Of a DNA stretch of 64,000 bases, positions 11,852-24,081 are shown piece after piece. A model generated the notes under the pieces. The model did not search any database. It had not been told where the DNA came from and worked only from the letters and a program-made list of their open reading frames with translations. A program made the position numbers and the translations under genes. Source of the stretch: Daedaleopsis sinensis (Eukaryota > Basidiomycota > Agaricomycetes > Polyporales > Polyporaceae); assembly GCA_033807695.1 (NCBI GenBank), contig CM066309.1, forward strand, positions 2,604,001 to 2,668,000. The letters are read 5' to 3'. Positions within the stretch are counted from its first letter, which is position 1; each line of letters begins with the position of its first letter.

Positions 11852-13216
11852 CTATACGCAAGGTATATCCCCATTGACATCCTCGAAATGAGCTACCTCA
11901 AAGGTTGACTGCTGGTCCTCTTGCAAGCATGGCTTTGCTCCCAGACGCCGCAAGTTGAGGAGAACGTGCGATCCCTATAGCATACATCAATAGGTACTTA
12001 ATCTGCTGCATAGCTTATATCCGTGTTTGCTCACCACAAACGATAGCACCGACAGCGACCAGCTTGGATATGATATCATCAGGTATGTGCTAACACGAGT
12101 CAATCCCTAGCCGGTGAACTCACAAATATGCGATCCCAGACAGTGCTTTGGCGAAGCGTGCATCTATCAGCACGTTTGGTACGGTCACCGCTGCCGGTGT
12201 CTCATTGTCATCTTCCCATTTCATTAGAAAATTTTGCTAGTGCTCACCGATAATGGACAGAGCATATGCCCATGTCCCATCCCGCACAATCGTATCGAGG
12301 ATCGGACGCTTCCCCAGTCCATCTCTTCTGCTCTTTCCAAACACCATCATGGTCATCACGAATAGTACCGTCTCGAACGCCGCCAGCGGGAGCCTGAGCA
12401 CAAGTCAGCTTGAGCACTGTCTGTCTGAGTCGCGGAGCACGTACCATACGGCGAGCAAAGGTTGCAATGGGGATGTCAACATGCACCATTCGTTGTACTT
12501 GATATGGCGGGATGCGAAGGACATCGCTACTGACGCCGACACGGAGCTAGCAGCGAACAGCGCGAGCAGGAAGATCAAGACTTTTCTTCCCCTGTTGTAT
12601 AGGACGTATACTGGGGAACGGCATGAATCATTTTGATGTGTCGGAGAACAATGCGGAATCGAACACACCCCGTAACAAGAGGACGATCTCCACGCTGGCG
12701 ATCACGCTTCCGAGGAAGACGCACTCTATCGTGGTGGTCAAGTCGCACATCTGGGACGGCACCTTTGGCTGATTCGTCGGGGATGTAAGGGTCACGAAGA
12801 ATGCGCTAAGGATCCCCCTCGTGAGTGTTGTACTTTCTCCATGCGACGTGTCTGAAAACTTACAATGCGCCGGCCATAGGCACATACCGTATGAACACGT
12901 ACAACCACCGGAACCATCCGTTAGGCCAGCTGGATGATACGCGTAAGCTTTCTCCAGAGCGTACAGCCGTGACACGTACAGCCAGACCAGGTGCACCTGT
13001 GAGCGGGGACGAAACGTTCGTGAATGTCCTCTCGTGCGGTTCCTGCGCTGCTAACCTCGTCCGATAGGGAAAGGGCCCAGTCCCACACCAGCCAGGTCAA
13101 CGCTGCGGCTACGTTCACGTCTCGATGAGTGTCCCCTTCCTTTGGTCACATGGTGGCCACGTACCCCACGAGAAGTTGGTGGCCTGGATAGTCGCAATAT
13201 CTGCCGGACTGGCCAT
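11852..13216 (-). CDS. Seven-helix fungal membrane protein, DUF6533 family
   Basis: Multi-pass membrane protein of a very large basidiomycete family of unknown function. The start ATG is at 13216 (MASPADIATIQATNFSW), and about seven small exons can be joined. Signature pieces in order: DVNVAAALTWLVWDWALSLSDE (helix 1, the DUF6533 core), PNGWFRWLYVFIRYVPMAGAL, CDLTTTIECVFLGSVIASVEIVLLL, then RVYVLYNRGRKVLIFLLALF, which matches the R-x-Y-A-L-Y-N motif common to the family. LPLAAFETVLFVMTMMVFGKSRR follows. A short cytosolic C-tail ends DVNGDIPCV. Introns are about 50 nt. The function is unknown; a receptor role is often suggested from topology only. Some exon edges are uncertain by a few bases, especially near 12830. 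Confidence 0.78.
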
Positions 13217-13965
13217 CTTGCTCTGAGTCGCAATAGCTGGGTGGGTCACTATCGAAGAAGGATGAGCTAGGATGAAGCTCACTCTGCAGCAGAATGCTCC
13301 CGGTAGATATACCTCACCGGTTCACCTCCATTCCTTGCCGGGACTTGCGGCGGATTTGCAATGTCGAGGGGACGCTGCCGCGTGGAGCTGTGCCTTACCA
13401 CTCTCTGCAGGAGTACTTGCCGACTATCGCACGCCGCGAGAATAAGGACGACGGAGCAATCACACTGGGTACGTGGATGTACTCATTCATCTGTCGCGGT
13501 CATCTCGGGCAGTCGTGTCGTATGCCACAGACGTGTTCTCAGGCGCTGCCACAGCCGCCTCTCAGGCCCTCCGCTCAGAATAAGAAGGGACATTATGGGC
13601 GCAAATGAACACAGCTCGATAGTCGATGAACATATCTTGGTGACAGAAGTGGCGTTCGGGTGTGTATTGCTCGGTGTGGCGAGAGGAACGATGTCATTGA
13701 CGCTTGCAACATATCACAGAGCTCGATGGGGTATACACGAAGCAGGAACGGTAACGAGAGAAAACAACGAAGATGAAACTAGAGGCAGCATCGCAGGCTG
13801 CATAGAGCAAAACTCGACACAGATATCCAAGCATATCAAACGAGACCTTCCGACTCCTGGCGAGGTTCGAAGTCGGCAAACAAACAGCGAAGGGCACGAT
13901 GTTGACCCTCGTGCCGGAGAAAACAAAACACAGCGAGCTCGAATCCAACAGGCACGAAGCCCCGT
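13217..13965. other. Intergenic: 5' region of DUF6533 gene and 3' region of PB1-like gene
   Basis: 749 bp. A long plus-strand open frame crosses it but shows no family resemblance or gene structure and continues antisense into the next gene. I see no supported feature. Confidence 0.4.
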
Positions 13966-14649
13966 TCACTCGAGGACGAGCCGGTGCGCGGTCAGCGGCC
14001 TGTTCCGCCCCTCCGCGTCCACGCGCGCGGCGACCCACGCCCTAAACTCCTCCTCGCTCGCGACCGCCCTGAGCTGCCCGGCCGTGATGGACGCAAAGGA
14101 CACCGGGAAGCCGATCTTCGCCTCCACGCGCGCGCGGAAGTGCGCGAGCGTCGCGTCCGCCGCCACGCGCAGCTTCCACACGTCGTCCGTCGACGGCACC
14201 CAGATCTTGAGCACGATCTGCCCGTCCTGCGCGCCCCACCGGCTCCCCGCCGCCGTGTTGTGGATGTAGTTGTGGTCGGGGATGTGCGCCGCGCCGTCGT
14301 TGTCGTTGTCGTTGTCGCGGTTCGGGGGCGGGGGCGGGAGCGGGAAGAAGGGCAGGTCGAGATCGCGCGGGCGGGGGCTCGTCCACCTGCCCGCCTCCGG
14401 CTTGGAGTAGGGCAGGAGCGGGCTGACGTCTGAGTGCCGCTTGGCCTTGGACGTGCGCGCGGTCGGGCGCGGGTGGGTGTGCGACCGCCTCGCGGGGGGG
14501 CGGTCGCTCGGGGGCGTGTTCTCCTTGCCCGGGGCGCGGGGCGGCTGGCTGCGGAGCGTCGCGCTGCGCATCCGCTTGGGGAGGTTGTGGATCGCGGAGA
14601 GCACCTTCGCCCTGGGCGTCGTGGTCGGCACAGGCGTGTTGGTCGGCAT
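13966..14649 (-). CDS. Hypothetical protein with PB1-like C-terminal domain
   Basis: Single-exon frame of 227 residues from the ATG at 14649 (MPTNTPVPTTTPRAK). Residues 1-125 are Pro/Arg/Ser/Thr-rich and look disordered, with basic clusters (RTSKAKRHS) and an RDNDNDND acidic/Asn run. The last 85 residues look folded: QIVLKIWVPSTDDVWKLRV, ATLAHFRARVEAKIGFPVSF, SEEEFRAWVAARVD. The order of a basic strand, a helix with RxxVxxKIGF, and an acidic EEEFRAWV end resembles a PB1 or ubiquitin-like fold, as in fungal Bem1/Cdc24/p67phox-type proteins. That fold call is inference from pattern. The gene lies 736 bp upstream of the DUF6533 gene on the same strand. Confidence 0.6.
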   Translation of the reverse strand: MPTNTPVPTTTPRAKVLSAIHNLPKRMRSATLRSQPPRAPGKENTPPSDRPPARRSHTHPRPTARTSKAKRHSDVSPLLPYSKPEAGRWTSPRPRDLDLPFFPLPPPPPNRDNDNDNDGAAHIPDHNYIHNTAAGSRWGAQDGQIVLKIWVPSTDDVWKLRVAADATLAHFRARVEAKIGFPVSFASITAGQLRAVASEEEFRAWVAARVDAEGRNRPLTAHRLVLE

Positions 14650-15612
14650 GGTGGGTGGGCAGGCGAAGGGGCGCGGGGGCGTGGCGGAGGAGGATCGAAC
14701 TCGAAGGCCGGCGTCTTGGAGATGGACTCCAGGACGGATGGCTTGCAAGAGAAGGTGCGCGGATGGTCCGGATAACCTTGCGGGTGGCGGCTGACGACGT
14801 TGTCCGTTTCCCGTCAGAACGGGAGCTCGGCTGACAATTGTCATCTGTAGCAATCCACTCCGCGAGACGTTGAGGAGGTGGTCGATTATGGTCGAGGCTG
14901 GATGGTGTATGTGCCGTCCTACGCCGGGCGACGCGCTGTATCCACCTACCCAGATGAGCAAGATGCAGGGGACCATTCCCCACCTCCTACTTTGTTTGAT
15001 TCCAAGTGGCGTTCAAGACCTCATGCCAGCCCGGACCGTCGCGAGGAACGTTGGTCTGTCCACTGTCAACGACGGCGTCCGACTCGGAGGAGTCGTGCTT
15101 CCGAATGAAGGTAGCTCACTTCGAATACTAGTACTGGTAGCACTGATAACATATGTCGGCTTACACGTTCGAACACCACCTGCACGCATGTGAGTGAGCG
15201 TTCAAACGTTCATAACCCAGTCATGGTCCCCAATGGCCAGATGTTCGCACTTCGAAACTGCGAGGATGATTCGTCCCATGCGCATTGCTAGCAAATTCGA
15301 CTAAATCGTCATCATTATGGGGGTCCACAATATTAAGTCATGACTATGAAACGTCCCTTCCTCCAGACTACCTACAAACACACAACGCCGCACGTAAGTG
15401 GATCAAAACCTCCTCCTCCTCCCAACCAGCCCCAACCACCTCTCGAACCTCGGCGTCCGAGTTTTCGATCTAAAGAGTTATCTATTGGATGTGACCGAAA
15501 CAATGATAGATGATGATGTGGATGATGATGATGGTGCGAGGCAAAGGAGGTCTAACACCGGAAGCACAAGATGAGACACGATAGCGAACCGACGAGACTG
15601 GCTGATGGGCGC
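14650..15612. other. Intergenic region upstream of PB1-like gene and 3' of OLE1-type gene
   Basis: 963 bp with no supported gene. It holds a GATGATGATG microsatellite-like run near 15510-15535, in what is probably the 3' UTR of the desaturase gene. Confidence 0.4.
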
Positions 15613-17265
15613 TCAGCCGACGATGCCCTCGTAGTCCGACGCCGCCGTCGACGAGGCGTACGGCGACGCGAGCTCGGTATATCGCGCTACCCGGAGACGT
15701 TGTGCGGGAGGAACAGACTTGTCGTCGAGGCCGTGCTGGATACCCCCATGGAGGACACCAACGCGCATCATGGACAACAGCTGCAAAAGAACCATGTCAG
15801 CACCATGTGTTACGGACACCAAGGGTGTGTACACGTACGTTGTGCGCGGCATTAGAATGGTCATATACACCCCCAAAGAACGCAGTCGTAGCATCCTTGC
15901 CGATCATCTTCACAACGAGGTGGCGACCACCGGGGTGCTCGTCCATGAACGACGCGACGTCGTGAATGAACCCAGCGATGACGACCAACGGACGCTTCGC
16001 AGCCTGCTCCTGGAAGGTATCCCAGCTGACGACAGGTAGCTCGGTGCTTTCCGGGGCCCAGGACAAGCCCTCCTGCTTCTCGCGGAGACGCTTGAGCTGC
16101 ATCGTCAGTTGGCCCTTCGCGACCTCGTTATCGGGGAACGTCTTCAGGTGGCTGGCAAGGCCGAGCTTCGAGCAGACCCAGATGAACCACTTGGTGGGGT
16201 CGTACTGGTACCATTTGATCGCGTTGCGGTAGTCCATGGGGAACTGGTGGTGGAAGTTGTGGTAGCCTTCGCCGATCGTGCAGAAAGCGGTGATCACGTG
16301 GTCACGAGGGGTGTGCTTGTCGTCAAAGGGCGTCTCTCCGAGCCAGTGCGCGAGCGAGTTCACGCAGAAGGTCGACTATGCACCCAAGGGTTAGCACACC
16401 CGTTACGACGCTGAATATCAGGAGCAGCTACGTACGTGGTGGACGAAGCAGAGACGGGCGGCACCCGCGTAGAAGTACCCGCCCTTGAAGTCACCCCACC
16501 CGAAGTAGGCAATGAGCGTAGGGACAACGAAGCCCCACGTCAAAAGGAGTGTGCGGTACCAGCGGTGCTGCCATCTCACGACCTCGTTCTTGCTCAGGTC
16601 GCTGATGTCCGCAACACCGGGCCTGCGGCGGGGTTTGACGAGCATCCAGCCCACGTGCGCCCACCAGAACCCCTCGTGTGCGTTGTACGGGTCGAGCTCG
16701 GTATCGGTGTAGCGGTGGTGCGCGCGGTGGCCGCGAGACCACCACTTGATCGAGCCCTCGACGGCGCCTGCGCCGGCCATGGCAAGGAAGTACTGGAGCG
16801 GCTTGGACGCGTTGTACGAGCGGTGCGCCCACAGACGATGGTATCCAGCGGTAATGCCTGCACCACAGGACAACAGCCAGTTTCAGCAACCGAACAGAGT
16901 CGCCAGCCCGGCCACGGGGCACGAGCGCAGAGAAAAAACTCACCGAGACCGGTGAAGAAGTAGTAGAACACGCTGAAGACGGCGGTCTCCCAGCGGAGGG
17001 GCACGTATAGTGCGCCGTAGAGGGCGATGCAGGGCGTGAAAAGGAGGACGGCGATCGAGATGTAGTTGAGCTCGTTCCACCAGTTGTCCCAGGAGATGGG
17101 CGGGCGCGCCTTCTGGTTCTTCAGCGTCCACGACACGTAGTTGTCGGGGATGTCGATGTCGACGGGCGCGTCCGACTTGGCCGCCCTCGCCTCTATGGGC
17201 GGGGTGGAGGGCGGGGTGAGCGTCGCGGGCTCTTTCATGGTCGTCGTCCTGACGGCGGAGGACAT
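15613..17265 (-). CDS. OLE1: Stearoyl-CoA Delta-9 fatty acid desaturase with C-terminal cytochrome b5 domain
   Basis: ER membrane enzyme that puts the first double bond (C9) into stearoyl- and palmitoyl-CoA. The start ATG is at 17265 (MSSAVRTTTMKEP); four exons encode about 485 residues. All three histidine boxes of the di-iron site are present: HRLWAH, RGHRAHH and EGYHNFHH. Family signatures ITAGYHRLWAHRSY, WWSRGHRAHHRYTDTELDPY and FWWAHVGWM surround them. The C-terminal 110 residues are a cytochrome b5-like domain with the haem motif HPGG (SFMDEHPGGRHLV), which supplies electrons internally, as in yeast Ole1. Introns are short; one splits the protein just before ITAGYHRL. A TATATAA element at 17319-17325 sits 54 bp upstream of the ATG, implying a short leader. 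Confidence 0.95.
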
Positions 17266-18620
17266 GGCGGTCGGGGAGGGAGGTGGGGACGGAGAGACGG
17301 GCTGGGCATCGGTAAGGGTTATATACGACGGGTCCTTTTCCGTTTCGTTGGGGATGCGTGCATCTTCCTGGCGCGTCACCACAGCGTCACCATGCGGGGA
17401 CCCCGGCAGACCCCGATTCCCCACTGCATATTCTCGCTCTCCGCCCCTCTCCCTGGCCTCCGCGATCTTCCACTGCAGTCTTCGCCGGCTGCTCCATATG
17501 TCGACCTGTCCCAGAGAGCCACCGTTCGTGCACAAGGACGAACGTTGTAGGACAGCATCATCTGCCAAGTAACTTCAGCGGTTCCCGGGTCCTCCCCACA
17601 GGCGCCCACAGTGAATCAATCGCGTGCCCCAGCTTGTTGGACGACCTGCGCGTTCTCGTAGCCTCTCGAGCATGTCCAGAGTGCTCCTCGACGGTTTCAT
17701 TGGCAAGGTGGCAGATAATGACACTGCCGCTGCAGCTGGCACTGACACTGACACTGACACTGACAGTCCAAACTACCCGCGATCACGTGACCTACCCATA
17801 CTATTCGTTGGGGGGCTTGGTTCCACCTTCGATACTCTAGACTTTATTATGCTTAGCTCGGATCCGGAAGCGTTGGAGTCGTTGTCCACCGACGTGATTT
17901 CTGCTCTTATATAAATCACAAGGCTAAGCTTAAGTTCTGCGGCCTGCACACGACGTTGGCCCTGGGGTGTGGGGTGGTGGCCGCAGTCGATCGAAGCGGT
18001 ACGTGTCAAACGAAATCGTGGCTGCGGACGCGGCGCGCGACAGGCCAACTTCGCAAAAATCAATGATGTCACCCCGGATTCGAGGCTCGGGCATATCGCA
18101 CCCTTGTCCGTCATCTAGATCCTGGTGTGCCTCGCTCGGCCTCAATAACTTACAAGCAGCACGGTACGGGTACGAGGCACATGCACGTGCATGCACAGTG
18201 AGGAACGGTGTCCAGCAGCCCGAGCTGAGGTCGGATAGCATTGCAAGAGCGACCAAATCGAGCGACTACGTGCGGTATGATACAGTACAACATGGGGGCC
18301 CGCACTGGCAGGCGGTATAAGGGGTGCGTGTAGTAGGAGTAGACGTAGACGTCGGTCCATTGGCATTAGCGGACGGCCCGCGCGTGCGCCCCGCGCCGGC
18401 CGCCGACGAGCATAACGAAGCGAAGGGCGGTGTGTGACTTTTGCGACGGCAGGAGGATGCAGAATGCAGCTAGCTAGTACTAGTAGCTGGTAGGGGTGGG
18501 TCGGCGGTAAGACAAACAAGCAAGCAAGCAGGCGTGTGGGATTTGCAGACATGCAGGGGCGGTTGCGGTGGCAGCGACGAGAGGCCGGAGATAATTGCAG
18601 GAGGAGACGGCCTGAGCCGC
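17266..18620. other. Gene-poor interval between desaturase and G-alpha genes
   Basis: About 1.35 kb on which both flanking genes run leftward. It should contain the desaturase promoter and the G-alpha 3' UTR. A perfect hexamer run (ACTGAC, four copies) lies at 17741-17766, and a palindrome CATGCACGTGCATG near 18180. No gene is supported. Confidence 0.4.
17319..17325 (-). promoter_or_regulatory. TATA box of the desaturase gene
   Basis: TATATAA on the minus strand, 54 bp upstream of the OLE1-type ATG at 17265. The position fits a core promoter with a very short 5' leader. Confidence 0.5.
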
Positions 18621-20951
18621 TCAGTCCATCAGCCTGTGGCTCTTGAGGTTGTTCGAGATGATCGTTTCTTGGACTGCGGGATCGTCAGTGCACGGTCCCC
18701 GCAAACGCACCTCGCGCTACTTACCGTTCACCAGGACCTCCGCCGTCGACTTGGTGTTCTGCAGCGACCGTCAGCAACCGAACGAACGCCCGCGCTCTCG
18801 GCACGCCCAACTTACCGTGACGGACGTGAAGTGGCAGTAGAAGGTGCGGGCCTGCGGCGAGTACTCCTTGTGGATCTGCCCAAACTTCCGGCGCATATCT
18901 GGCAACACCCAGGCGTCAGTGGCACTCCCCACAACCCCAGCCCCTACGGCGCAACGGACACCCGACTCACACGCAGACGTGCTCTCGTAGTCGTTCGAGC
19001 GCGAGCCGTACGAGATGATGTACTGCCCGAAGCGGATGCCCGCCGCGAGCTTCGCCTCGAAGATGTCGATCTTGTTCAGGAACAGGATCAGGTTCGTCTT
19101 CCCGAGCAGCGGGTTCGAGCAGATCGACTTCCACAGCAGCACCGAGTCCTCGAGCCGGTTCACCGTCGCGTCCTCCGCGAGCACCTGGTCGAACCCGCTC
19201 AGCGGCGCGAGGAACAGGATCGCGCTGCCAGAGCCCCGACCCCAGCGTCAGTACGTGCTACGCGGGGCGTTGACAGCCGGGCCGAGAGACGGGGGAGGAC
19301 GTACTTCATGTCATCGAAGAACGGCGCCCACGCCGCTGGGGTGTCAACGTCGCGTCAGACCACACGGAAGATTTCACGAGAAACAGGGCATTCAACGGAC
19401 CTCGCTGGGGGAGATGGGAAGCCGCGATCAGCCTCGTGCAGTCGGAGAGCGGGCCATCTCAATCACGCACCAAAGACCGGTGTCCCCCGACGTCGTATAT
19501 CCGCAGGTCTCCCCGCAGGCCGCCTACGTGCGCTGGACGTGGCGACGTCGTGCGAGCATGAGCGTGAGCGTGAGCGTGTATCCACGGCCGAGCGCGACGT
19601 GTACCCACCCTCTTTGATCGTGAAGCGATGCTCCGACACGCCGAGCGTCTTCAGCCGTGCGCGCAGGATGTCGTCTGCATTTTTCCGTCAGCCGCGGAGA
19701 ACTCCGCCCGGGAGCTGTGGGGAACCCGCACCGTCTGACGGGACGTATTTCGGATGTGTGACGCGCTCTAGCGAGTCCAGGAAGCTAATGGATTATGGAG
19801 CGGTCAGAACCAGCGTCGCGGGGGCAGCGCGCGCGTGCGCGGAAGCACTCACAATCCAGGGAGGTCCTCTAGCCGGATGCCCTGGCAGCGCAACATCGCT
19901 TTGATGGTCGGGTCTTTCCACAACGTGATCATGTCCTCCGAGAGCGCATGGAGGATGCACGAGGGGTCCTACGCGACGCCGGACGCATCAGCCCCGCGCA
20001 TCATTCGGAGATCTCAGCAGTCGCAGCAGCCGCTACGCGAGCACTCACGTCTGGGTCGTTGTAGTCGAGATCGTCGCCGCTGTTGCGCGTGAGCATCTTC
20101 TGAAACACGCCCTTCCAGGTCTGGCTGTGGATCGCGACCTCCTTCTCGAGCGCACGCGCACGGTCGGCGTGGGACCCGTGCGCGCGCAGCTGCGTCGCCT
20201 CGAACTCGCCCGAGCCGGCTGGCGTGAGCTTCCGGATGAGCGCCTCCTCGACGGGCACGAGCGGCGCGAGGCGCATCTTGAGCTTGAGGTGCTCGGCGGT
20301 GAGCGGCGGGTGCTTGTAGCGCGCGGCCAGCGAGTGGCCGGAGTTGGAGTGCGTGAGCTCCGGGGCGTGTGTGCGGATGGGGGAGTTGCTGAGGGAGGAG
20401 ACGTGGTGCAGCTGGGCGTCGGCCATCGCTTCGAGGATTATCCGGATCGAGCGCACGACGTTAAGGTGGACGACCGAACGCCACGAAGCGCGTTCTGCGC
20501 GGAACGCCTTCGTGCGTGGTGAGCACTGCGGGGCTCACGACACTCTGAAAGGGTATGAACGTACCTTTGGTGTGTTCATCAACTGAAAGTCTGCGCATAC
20601 AGTCAGCCCGAGGGTGCTGCACGAGCAATATGTGCACTCACTTTTCAACGTGGTCGATTTGCCTTCATGACGGATGGACTTTCAACACAGCTCCCTACCG
20701 ACGACGAGGGAAAGATACGCACCAGACTCGCTCTGCCCGAGGAGGAGAATCTTGACGGGTTTCGGACCGCGCTTGTCCGCCTTTGCCTGCTGCTGGATCT
20801 CCGCGTCAATCGCGTCGGATATGCGCTTCGCCTCCGCCTCTGCGTCGAGGCGGGCCTGGCGCTGCTCGTCGGTCTCGTTCGGGGGCGGGAGCATGACGTA
20901 CGCGAGGGGATCGCCCTCGGTGACGATCTTGGACTTCGTCCTGGACGGCAT
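18621..20951 (-). CDS. Divergent heterotrimeric G-protein alpha subunit
   Basis: GTP-binding alpha subunit for seven-helix receptors. The start ATG is at 20951 (MPSRTKSKIVTEGDP); the frame is continued through about nine exons to KSHRLMD at 18621. The P-loop reads GQSESGKST, with an intron after the ESG part. The switch I block is DILRARLKTLGVSEHRFTIKE and holds the Arg used in hydrolysis. Switch II reads DVGGHRS where Gln is almost universal (His codon at 19480-19482). Downstream are PFFDDM, ILFLAPLSGFDQVL, the guanine motif LFLNKIDIFE, and FTSVTNTKST in place of TCAT. The N-terminus lacks the MGxxxS myristoylation signal. A helical linker carrying AEAEAKRISDAIDAEIQQQA precedes the P-loop. 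Such divergent G-alpha paralogs are common in mushrooms; the role here is unknown. A TATAAG element lies at 21104-21109. Confidence 0.9.
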
Positions 20952-23900
20952 GGTCGAAGAGTTCGAGTGGGGGCTGGCGCACGTAGCGCGGGTGTAGAGG
21001 GCGGGGTCGGGGGGAAGCGCGAGCCGAGCAGGGAGGCCGACACGACGGAGGGGAACGAAGGAGGCGGAGGCGAGGAGCCGAGCAGGAAGCAAAGGAGGGG
21101 ACTTATAAGTCGACTGGCGCGAGGACGGCGCAAGAAGCGTATAAGTATATTCGAACAGGCAGTTGGCGCGCGAGGAAAGGCCCACCCTTTCATCTCCTGT
21201 CACGTCCACATTCCTGATGGCCCCCCGTCCTCCGCGGCCTGCGACCATTCGCCCGCTCTTTCTCGCCCTCTGAACCCGGCGAGTCTCCCCAGATTGGGTC
21301 CTTGCCCCCCGACGCGCCCCGGGCGCCTGCTCCCCCGCCGGGCATCACAGCGCGATCGGCGGAGATCGAGCAGCCCCCAGACGGCTGTGCCTACTAAATG
21401 AAGACCGCGTTGCCGGCCCAACCCCGGACGGCTAACGGCGAGTGCTCGTGCTGACTGCAGTCCTCGCCGGAGGATGTCTTACAGCATGCATGCCCGGCTC
21501 TGCGGAACAACGCAATAACGCACTTTTCGAGAACGACCGGCTGCGTGAAAGAAGCATTCCCATTGTCCGCCAGGGAATCTTCCTCCAACAGACAGTAACA
21601 CCGTGCCCATCATCCGTCCTCCGTCGCGTCTCTCCCCAAACGGTCGCTTGCCTTGTCCTCTCGAGATCGTCCGTCTCTCCAGCCGCTGCTCCACCCGCCA
21701 ACGCAAAATGCTCGCCCATAGCAGGCATAGCGCCCCGCGTCGACCAGCCTTGCGACCAGAAGGCGCACGAGACGCACACATCCGACGCGGACTCGGAGCA
21801 GCAGCTGCCAGAGCGAGAGGATGCGGACACGCGTCTGGGAGGGACTCTCAAAGGCCGCGAGCAGAGGCCTTCGCTGGGGAACGTTCTGCCGTCGCAGCTC
21901 ACACGGCCGCTCCATCCGCCTTCTCTGAGGGCTAATCGGCCCCATGCCTGGCTCCTGCCTCTCCACATGCACCCCATGCCGTCAACCGTCGCCAGGGGCA
22001 CCCGCCCTCCTCCCAGCGCACGCTCTCGGGCCCTATGCGCACCAGGATCGACCGTCGTCCCGTGAGCAGAGCCAATACGACGACGCTCGCGCAGACAATA
22101 TTGCCATTGGTCCCGACCCGCCCGCAGAGAGCTCGGGGGAATTCCCAGTGCGAAGCAACGCTTCATTCCGCAAGACGCGCGGCGGAGAGCGCGCGATGAT
22201 AAGGCCTCCGCACACGGCGCTCGGAGGGCCTTGCAAGTTGCATGTGTGCAGCAGCAGCAGCACGCGTACGGTCGCGGCGTCCGCTGCGGGCACGTGCGAC
22301 GCAAGACAGAAGATCCTGCGCACTTCTCGTGCAACCCCGCCCGTCCTGCGGCGCGCGTGCCGCGTTTCGCACTAATGTCGCGCCACTACCCGCTATGGTG
22401 CACGGACGTCGGAGAGTGCAAGGTTGTATGTTTTGTCCACGTCGCAAGCCTCGGACTCGGAGGGCTGAAGTCATGGTGACGTGCGATGGGAAAACTGCAT
22501 GGCAGGCACAGTGTCCCATCGGCTAGCCTGCAAGCACCAAGTCAACGAGCATCTAACAGAAGCTGGGCACTAATACTCTTGAGTGTGCGACGAAGTACTC
22601 ACCAATTTTGACAACATGGCAGGACACGGCCCACCGACCGTCACGGCCTCGCAGCATGCTGCATCATAGCATCAACGACGGCAGTTCGCTTGTACACTTG
22701 CCAGCACCAGGCCGCACGTCCCATCCCACGGTGCAAGAACGACCCAAGGCAGTCCAGATTCCACAAACACCGATGGGAGGTGACTCCGCCAACGACGATA
22801 TCTTCTGGCCCGAACACGAACAGATCCAATTACAAGTGATGCGCGTACGCACCTTCCATCCGTCCGTCCGTGCGCGCCGCGTCTCTTCCTCTTCCTCTTC
22901 TATCGCCGCATGCGTTGCCGGAGCCAGCGGCCAGAGACCAACGTTAGGATTCGGAAGCAGAAAATCGGTATCAGACCATGGACGCGCGGGATTCCGGGAA
23001 AGAGCGCAGAAGGCCCGACGTCGGAGCGGGCCCCTAGGCCTCGCGACCGACGCCCCGGGCGCCCGAGCGCCACAAGGGTCTTGGTGACGCGGTGGCGGCG
23101 GGGGCAAAACGCGATCAGTCACACCACATGACGCACAGTCACGCGTTCTCAACCGTAACGCGAGTTCCCGACCTTCAACTTGTTCCCAAGTACTAGTTCC
23201 GGGACTTATAGATGCACGGTTCGCGGCGTCTGGCAGCTTCTGTCTCGATGGCACCAGGCGCAGACGACAAGCTTCGTGCGCGTGAGTACGCGCAGCGCGA
23301 GCTGATTCAGATGCAGATATACTATATACTATACTGTACATATGTGCAGATATATGGCGAAATGCTCGCACAGTCCGCACGAAGAGACGCAGAGAGACGC
23401 ACTGGGCCTTAGCTCAAGGTTTAATTTGACAAACGTTGACGCGCGCCCCTCTGGCGAAGTGCGTGCGCCCGCCCGAGATCTGCGACCCGTGCGAGTGCGA
23501 GTTCGAGTGCGACGGCGGGTGCTGTAGCTATAGGCTAAGGTGGTGCCATGCCATGGCCGGGTGATTGCGCCGCACGCACGTACGTACGCGTACGCCCCGA
23601 CCCCCACTCGAGTTCCTCGAATCCTCGAATCCTCGATGTCGACGTCGATGACCATCGATGGCTCACATAGGCTCACGGGCATGCAGCGGAACGCGCCGCC
23701 GTCGACGTCGATGTCGCACGAACGGACGTCGACTGGAGCCTGGTAGGGCGTTTGCGTTTGCGCGGCATGCGCATGCCATCCACGCCCAGACTGCCGATAT
23801 AGACCGCAATATCGTCCCTCCGGGACCGCCGCCCTGTCCTTGGGCCTCCTGCCGAGAGACGAAGACGAGGGTGGGGCACGCCCGCCGGGAGACCAAACTC

Positions 23901-24081
23901 AAACTCAAGCTCCTCCGGGCTGGGCTGCGCGCAATTGCAAGAGTCAATGGACGCGATCGGATCCCTCGAGAGTCGAGCTCGGCGCGCGGACGACTCCGAA
24001 TCCGGTGGTGGTGGGAGTCGGGACGGGTGCGCACGCACGGCGCGTGGGGAGCCGGCGCGGGCGAAGGGCGGAGCTGTCAGG
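20952..24081. other. 3.1-kb gene-poor region
   Basis: GC-rich upstream region of the G-alpha gene, with a TATAAG at 21104-21109, followed by a long stretch where open frames on both strands are compositional. None has a good start, splice pattern or family resemblance. AT-rich TATACTATATACTATACTG lies near 23320. I find no gene here, but a poorly conserved or non-coding transcript cannot be excluded. Confidence 0.35.

Noticed and set aside
13361..14269. 302-codon plus-strand frame
   Set aside because: Antisense to the 3' end of the PB1-like gene and compositionally odd; no family blocks.
16436..16963. Plus-strand frame of 175 codons
   Set aside because: Antisense to OLE1 exons with the clear histidine boxes.
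18534..19904. 456-codon plus-strand frame
   Set aside because: Antisense to the G-alpha gene; G-alpha exons explain the region.
21432..22334. Overlapping 300- and 207-codon frames on both strands
   Set aside because: GC-rich chance frames; no proper start, splice or family resemblance.
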